Shown: one piece after another, positions 60,001-64,000 of the stretch
Layout: every line of letters starts with the position of its first letter
Position numbering within the stretch: position 1 is the stretch's first letter
Origin: Rhyzopertha dominica
Taxonomy: Eukaryota; Arthropoda; Insecta; Coleoptera; Bostrichidae
NCBI GenBank assembly: GCA_025024175.1
Contig: QCXZ01000053.1
Location: forward strand, 7,316,001 to 7,380,000
Direction of reading: 5' to 3'
DNA: 64,000 nt
Made by a program: the position numbers and the translations under genes
Notes under the pieces: model-generated
Databases searched by the model: none
The model's input: only the letters and a program-made list of their open reading frames with translations
Told to the model about the DNA's origin: nothing

Positions 60001-60232
60001 GTACGCCGTCAGGGCGCACATGGAGACGCACAAGCGAGAAAACAACTTGAAGTACGTATGCTGGCTGTGCGGAGCTTCGTATGCGAGGGCTTTTGCCCTC
60101 AGAGACCACATCAAGGAGCAGCATCCGAATGCGAGCGAGGAGAGCGCAAATTGTATCATTCCAGAAGTCGAAGAGGGGCAGGCCATGTTAATTCTCGACG
60201 GGGCGGTTATTGAACAGATGGAAACGCAGTGA
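54096..60232 (+). CDS. Multi-C2H2 zinc-finger protein, three visible exon blocks
   Basis: Exons are 54096-54608, 57113-57954 and a last exon from within the 100-N gap to TGA at 60232 (coding visible from 59594). Donors are GAG|GTAGGT and ACAG|GTAAGA. ATG 54096 has a good AACATGG context; MEC at 54111 is an alternative. Exon 1 has two degenerate N-terminal fingers (CPLC...H, CPTC...H...C) and YYCSTC...H. Exon 2 holds an acidic linker, then fingers around FKCSKC, FVCETC, FMCQIC and FDCNVC. The finger split by intron 2 resumes as HILNQC. The last exon has six fingers from YECQYC to YVCWLC plus an acidic tail. Probably a nuclear DNA-binding regulator; the ortholog is not recognised. Two zones of exon 2 (about 57470-57585 and 57730-57775) read correctly only in other frames, that is, compensating indels. 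AATAAA follows at 60392. Confidence 0.85.
55341..55358. repeat. (GT)9 microsatellite
   Basis: A run of GT dinucleotides in intron 1 of the zinc-finger gene. Confidence 0.9.
55990..56700 (+). mobile_element. Penelope-like relic in intron 1 of the zinc-finger gene
   Basis: Plus strand: a reverse transcriptase tail, NQISLLDLIILHNNLRLSFL then FRKSTCTDNVI (56050-56155). Next is the endonuclease start FSDCNSFYVGQT-like sequence near 56460-56485 and the remnant DTDIVTTNSSLDNDLLLK (56497-56550). It resembles the fragment at 49395-49830 (shared TDTVTTNFSLANH). Inactivated by stops. Confidence 0.65.
58117..58761 (-). mobile_element. Palindromic CAGGGTCCGCC element, second copy, in intron 2
   Basis: The right end is intact (CGGACCCTG at 58761 followed by TA); the left terminal bases are diverged and alignment begins at CCCCAGGTTCGTATTTTC. 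Arms share AAGTTATA...AAATTGTA and AAGTCTTTTTGAACT. The centre is the reverse complement of the centre of the copy at 14884-16904, so this copy lies in the opposite orientation. It also carries about 190 bp of extra sequence (58470-58660) absent from the first copy. Confidence 0.8.
58848..58930 (+). repeat. tRNA-derived SINE head
   Basis: A-box-like TTGGTGATGTAGTGGC (58850-58865) and B-box-like GGTTGATTCC (58893-58902) are spaced as in tRNA genes, but the surrounding arms do not fold into a cloverleaf. Probably a SINE in intron 2 of the zinc-finger gene. Body and tail are not delimited. Confidence 0.5.
59494..59593. other. Assembly gap (100 N)
   Basis: Exactly 100 Ns, the conventional filler for unknown length. 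It removes the acceptor and first bases of the last zinc-finger exon, including the phenylalanine-bearing part of one finger. Any reading frame through it is artificial. Confidence 0.99.
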
Positions 60233-60391
60233 ATCATAATGTTTTGAAGAATTTACTTATTATTGTAGGTTTTTATATTTAACGCACTGTTTTTAGTTCC
60301 TTATGTTCTACAACCGGGGTTAAAAGAAAGGAATTTTGTGTTTGTGTAAGTTTCATAAACTGTACATATAACAACTTCAATGTATAAGATC

Positions 60392-60397
60392 AATAAA
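60392..60397 (+). terminator. Poly(A) signal of the zinc-finger gene
   Basis: AATAAA 160 bp after the stop codon at 60232, with no earlier match, marks the likely 3' end of the transcript. Confidence 0.65.
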
Positions 60398-60478
60398 TAT
60401 GTATGAATTCTTAAGCTTAAAGTTTTACGTATTCCAAACTACACTGACCAGCATAAAAAACGCATCACCTGAAATGAT

Positions 60479-60890
60479 GTAAGTAAGAATTTAGATGGCA
60501 ATGCCATCTGTCAGCATTACACTGACATGATGACAAAGCACCTAGCTGCCTTAACGGGTACTACTTTCTAAAGGAACTGCATACTTCAATTTGACAGCAG
60601 GCCCCCACGGCACTTTTTGCAGACAGCACAGCGTAGACATGCATTTTAATGTATGTCGGTTCTTGCCCGCTTTATTTAGGAAGTAGTACCCGTTAAGGCA
60701 GCTAGGTGGCTTTTGTCATCATGTCAGTGTAATGCTGACAGATGGCATTGCCATCTAAATTCTTACTGACATCATACCATTGCTTTGGTATGCAGGCAAA
60801 ACCAGTTCTATGCCGTGCTGTCTGCACTAGACCTAAACTGCGCTGATGAGCTGTAATGACAGCGAAATAGATCTATAGACATGCATGTAT
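60479..60890 (+). mobile_element. Cluster of retrozyme-like monomers (plus, minus, plus)
   Basis: Three partial copies of one roughly 200-bp unit are joined: plus at 60479-60645 (starts TAAGTAAGAATTTAG, ends GTAGACATGCATT), minus at about 60666-60767, and plus from about 60788 to 60890 with a hammerhead core. The same unit, flanked by a target duplication, is at 44715-44910. No coding capacity. The clustered monomers with a self-cleaving motif fit rolling-circle or circular-RNA-derived retroelements. Confidence 0.7.
60817..60880 (+). ncRNA. Hammerhead ribozyme (type I) with intact catalytic core, truncated helix I
   Basis: The core CTGATGAG at 60843-60850 is followed by a perfect stem II hairpin CTGT-AATG-ACAG (60851-60862) and CGAAA (60863-60867). 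Together with G10.1-C11.1 this gives a 5-bp stem. Helix III is the short palindrome ATAGATCTAT (60867-60876). The 5' strand of helix I is present (GCTGTCTGCAC at 60817-60827 and AACTGCG just before the core). Its 3' strand and the cleavage-site C are missing through a 33-nt deletion relative to the copy at 44.8 kb. All invariant core bases are present, but this copy should not self-cleave. Hammerheads cut their own strand after the H17 nucleotide. Confidence 0.75.
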
Positions 60891-63435
60891 TTTTCGATAA
60901 CAGGTAGTTTCGGAACTGTTAGAACTTAATACCTATTATAAAATAATAGGTATAGTCTTCGATCTGATTCTCCTTTAATAACCAAATAACCGTATCTGCT
61001 AAGGAATAAGAATAACCGACAAATGTTGAACTACAGAAAAGCGATTTAAGTACATTGTACTTTGATTGATTGATTGACACTGAGGCTGGGACATACNTGC
61101 AGTATGCTGACTTAAGGTGGTGATTTGCCAAATCGTAGTATACTATCAAAATCNCTCTGCAACTTTTACAATAAATTATAAATNNCAAATATTAGATGTA
61201 ATATCAATCACCTGCAAAAATGCAAACGGTTTTGTTTGGTAGCTGGCATTGGTATTTTTAAATTAGGTTGTTTTATTAGGTATCGTTATGACTCTGATGT
61301 TCTGACAAGAGCAAGTTTTTTCGCTCTTCAAAATAAATAAAACACCATCCCGAAAGTTTTTAATTTTAGTTTTTTACTTGCTTAACACAATATGTACCTA
61401 GTTACTGTTTATTATATCATAAGAAAGAAATTTGAAAATTTTTTCAAGGTTTATTCTGGTATATGCAACATTATTTAACATTAGACTATACAATTCACAG
61501 CTAAGCTAATACTAAAAACATTACTTTGTTCGTTAATAGCGAATTATATATTCAATGTGTGTGGTTCTATACTGAACGTTCAGAAACTGCATCATCTGCT
61601 AACGACGCTAACAGGGTACGTACCAACACAGACAGGTATCAGATATCAGAACGCCAAGCGCTACTCTTACATAGACGACATAAAATAATAGGTATCCCCA
61701 CCACCTCAACAATAAGCCGGGTAGTACAGATCCTGACTGCTGCTTTCGTGTATATAGGTAATGTAACATAAATGATATCATATCCGGCAAGCAACGCGCA
61801 ATACAAGTATCTGCCGAATCTATATTTAGACAATTAATACCTGTTACCTAGAACTGCTTGCTTACCATATAACAGGTCCAGTATCTGCTTACCACCTCTA
61901 CTTCAATTCAAAAGGTTACCCTTTCGCAACATTTCTAATACAGATGAAACGGATAGTTGTTTGGCGGATATCGGATATCTGACGAGCTACTTAGCCAGAT
62001 TGCCGGATAGCTACTAATACAATATACAATCGAATCAATTCGGGCGATTTAGGGTGTTATCGTGAGTGATTGGCTAATCGAGGGTGGCATCTGGTATGAC
62101 TGTTTAGCGAAAACTAGTTTTGTGCTTGTTATTTGCTCCTTGCGCACAATTGAAACATATTGTTAGTGAAAAAAAAGAAGTCTATTTGGCAATAAATTGA
62201 AATGAACATAAATAATTTAACAAATAAGGACATTTTTAGAATCTCTTTCTTTGCGTTTTATACTTAAGCGTTATGTTATATTTTTATGTGCTTAGTAAAA
62301 GTTGTTGAGAATCTGTGAAGATTTTATAAAATTTTACATTTTCTTATTATTTACGTTGCAAAGAAGTATGTGTTAAAATTCATTTTAGGCAATTGTGGTA
62401 GTTTTGATATATTTTGGTGCTCTCAAACTTTAGCTTCTTCCACCACTTTTAAACTTTTTTTGAGGTGCACTAACAAAAAAGGGAGCTTCTAGTCTCGTCT
62501 TTTCTGAACACTCGTGATTTTATAGCGAGTGTCTATTGTTTTTCACACCAAAGTTACAAAGCTCTAAAAGACAACGCAGTTGTTTTGGCATCACCGTCAG
62601 AAATTAAAGCAAGCTATGGAAATCGACGCAATCAAATTGGGCTGCATTTTTCTTTCTTGGTGTACTAGGAAAAGGCCACCTATAACGACAGCAACATACA
62701 GCAGGGCGTTGCACAAAATTTAAATTTTTTACAGAATTTAGTGCAAAATGTGCATATTTACGACTAATAGGTGTTTTTTCAAATACGATACTTGTGTAAT
62801 TATCATAAATTTACCCAATGATTTCGTTAACATTTATTTTCACATGGTACAAAAATGAGTCAAAATGATACCGAAATCAACAACAAATCGCTTTGATTTT
62901 TTAATTAAGGTACCTTTATTACTTTGTATTCCCATTTCCTTAAATCTCAGAAAATAATTGTTTAATTTTAATACTGTGAATTAATTTGTTTTCTGTCGGC
63001 ATATTATTTTTTTATTTATATCTTACTTTGCTCTCCTACTCAGAAAGCGTCTGCTTACGCCCCCTGAATGCTAAGTTGCCAGCACGACCACTGTATACCA
63101 AGTATTTAAATGCAAACAGATAATTAACATTTATTTCAATAGTAATAAAAATGACAAGTACAAAAAATTATTTAAAGTATATCATAACACTAGTAATAAC
63201 TCAATTGCATGTAAAATTTAAATAAGCAAAAATATTGATGGTGGTTTTTTAGCCAATAGTGCTCTACCTGTTTTGAAATAAAATTGATAAACATAATTAA
63301 TACAATACATAAAATCAGTCTTATAATGGCAATCCTCTTTGGCTTGAGGCTTATTTTATAGTTCGTTTTTTTATTCAATTACGGATATCTGTCGTAGTAT
63401 ATGACTCAATATGCAGGTGGCAACTCCATTTTAGG
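60891..63435. other. 2.5 kb without recognised gene
   Basis: AT-rich sequence. A TATCCGG-like patch occurs near 61965-62010 (GGATATCGGATATCTGACG), weakly like the hAT subterminal repeats at 37.5 kb. Minus-strand AATAAA at 63375-63370 may serve the terminal exon that follows. Confidence 0.45.
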
Positions 63436-63606
63436 TCAATTTTTTTTCTCACTTAATATGGACGATTTTGAGGAAGAGCTCTTGTCAGATGAGCTCAAAT
63501 CATATAAGTCATCTTTACCGCCATTATTAGCTTTTCTGTCACAGCAATCTTCACTGTTAGCATACAGTTGCTCAATAACTTCATTGGAATATCCAATGCC
63601 GCAGAC
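63436..63606 (-). CDS. Possible 3'-terminal exon of an unknown gene
   Basis: On the minus strand an acceptor TTCTTTTTTGCAG precedes GTC at 63606. It opens a 56-codon frame (VCGIGYSNEVIEQLYANSED ... acidic DDLYDLSSSDKSSSSKSS) ending in TGA at 63436, with AATAAA about 60 bp further. Acceptor, frame, stop and poly(A) signal in order support an exon. The acidic, serine-rich tail resembles many regulatory or transposase termini, and I do not recognise the protein. No upstream exon was found up to 64000. Confidence 0.35.
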   Translation of the reverse strand, partial: VCGIGYSNEVIEQLYANSEDCCDRKANNGGKDDLYDLSSSDKSSSSKSSILSEKKN

Positions 63607-64000
63607 CTGCAAAAAAGAACAAAAATAAATAGGAACCATCCCACTTCATGAACTGTACATATCAAAAATGATGAGCACGATAAGTGGACCACCCATGCAT
63701 ATCTTTGAAACCGGTAATTTTAGGGAACATGTATCTTCATAATTTTTTGCTCAGAATTTGATGTATAATCAGAATCTGGCAAAAAGTAGGTAGTTCTATT
63801 TAAAAAATGCAAATTTAGTTATATATAAATAAATAAAGTTTTGCTAAAGCACTGTAATGAATTTTATGTAAAATAGTTTTGCTTGTAGAAACTTTTTTCA
63901 ATATCTACTTGCCTACTGGTTGACAATCGGATTTAAACTTTCCACAGATTGATTGCAGAGCAAGTAATTAGTTACTGTTTCAATTTCAACGGAAGTTGGA

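Noticed and set aside
59327..60232. Long open frames spanning the 100-N gap on both strands
   Set aside because: The gap has unknown length, so any frame through it is artificial; only the plus-strand zinc-finger part right of the gap is real.

Overview
The window looks like an intron-rich, AT-rich insect nuclear scaffold packed with transposable elements. A beetle is plausible, but that is inference from repeat content and not a marker-based call. Evidence for an animal nuclear genome: spliced genes with GT-AG introns and AATAAA signals, Penelope-like retroelements, a Crypton-type tyrosine recombinase, hAT and Tc1/mariner relics, LINE fragments, tRNA-derived SINEs and hammerhead-ribozyme repeats. 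Scattered single Ns and one 100-N scaffold gap (59494-59593) show a draft assembly.

Only two conserved host genes are clear, arranged head to head at 43.6-60.4 kb. On the minus strand is NAF1 (four exons, 43781-52112), the assembly factor for H/ACA ribonucleoproteins. On the plus strand is a multi-C2H2 zinc-finger protein (three visible exon blocks, 54096-60232) with a last exon that begins in or near the gap. A roughly 2-kb intergenic stretch between their starts presumably holds both promoters. A short minus-strand terminal exon with its own poly(A) signal may exist at 63.4-63.6 kb.

The rest is mobile DNA in layers. Region by region: a palindromic MITE (1.5 kb); a family of TA-flanked MITEs with CAGGGTTTC ends (2.7, 3.6, 12.2, 49.8 kb); a decayed LINE (7.2-10 kb, minus) and a second LINE 3' end (12.5-13.9 kb, plus); a palindromic TA element at 14.9-16.9 kb into which a 1.53-kb DD41D-type transposon has jumped; a rearranged Penelope-like element (16.9-18.8 kb); a nearly intact Crypton-like recombinase gene with two introns (19.9-21.3 kb); a 380-bp hairpin (22.3-22.7 kb); a SINE (24.6 kb); two hAT elements nested to the base pair (28.1-29.5 kb); more Penelope-like and transposase relics (29.5-32.7 kb); hAT remnants (36.2-37.6 kb); a CpG-rich 500-bp island-like stretch (38.5-38.95 kb); and a 268-bp satellite that switches orientation in the middle (39.3-42.2 kb).

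The NAF1 and zinc-finger introns are also colonised, by hAT, mariner, Penelope-like and foldback elements. Most notable are two partial copies of a small repeat (44.8 kb and 60.5-60.9 kb) that together specify a type I hammerhead ribozyme. The 44.8-kb copy has a 14-bp target-site duplication. This combination fits the small ribozyme-bearing retroelements called retrozymes.
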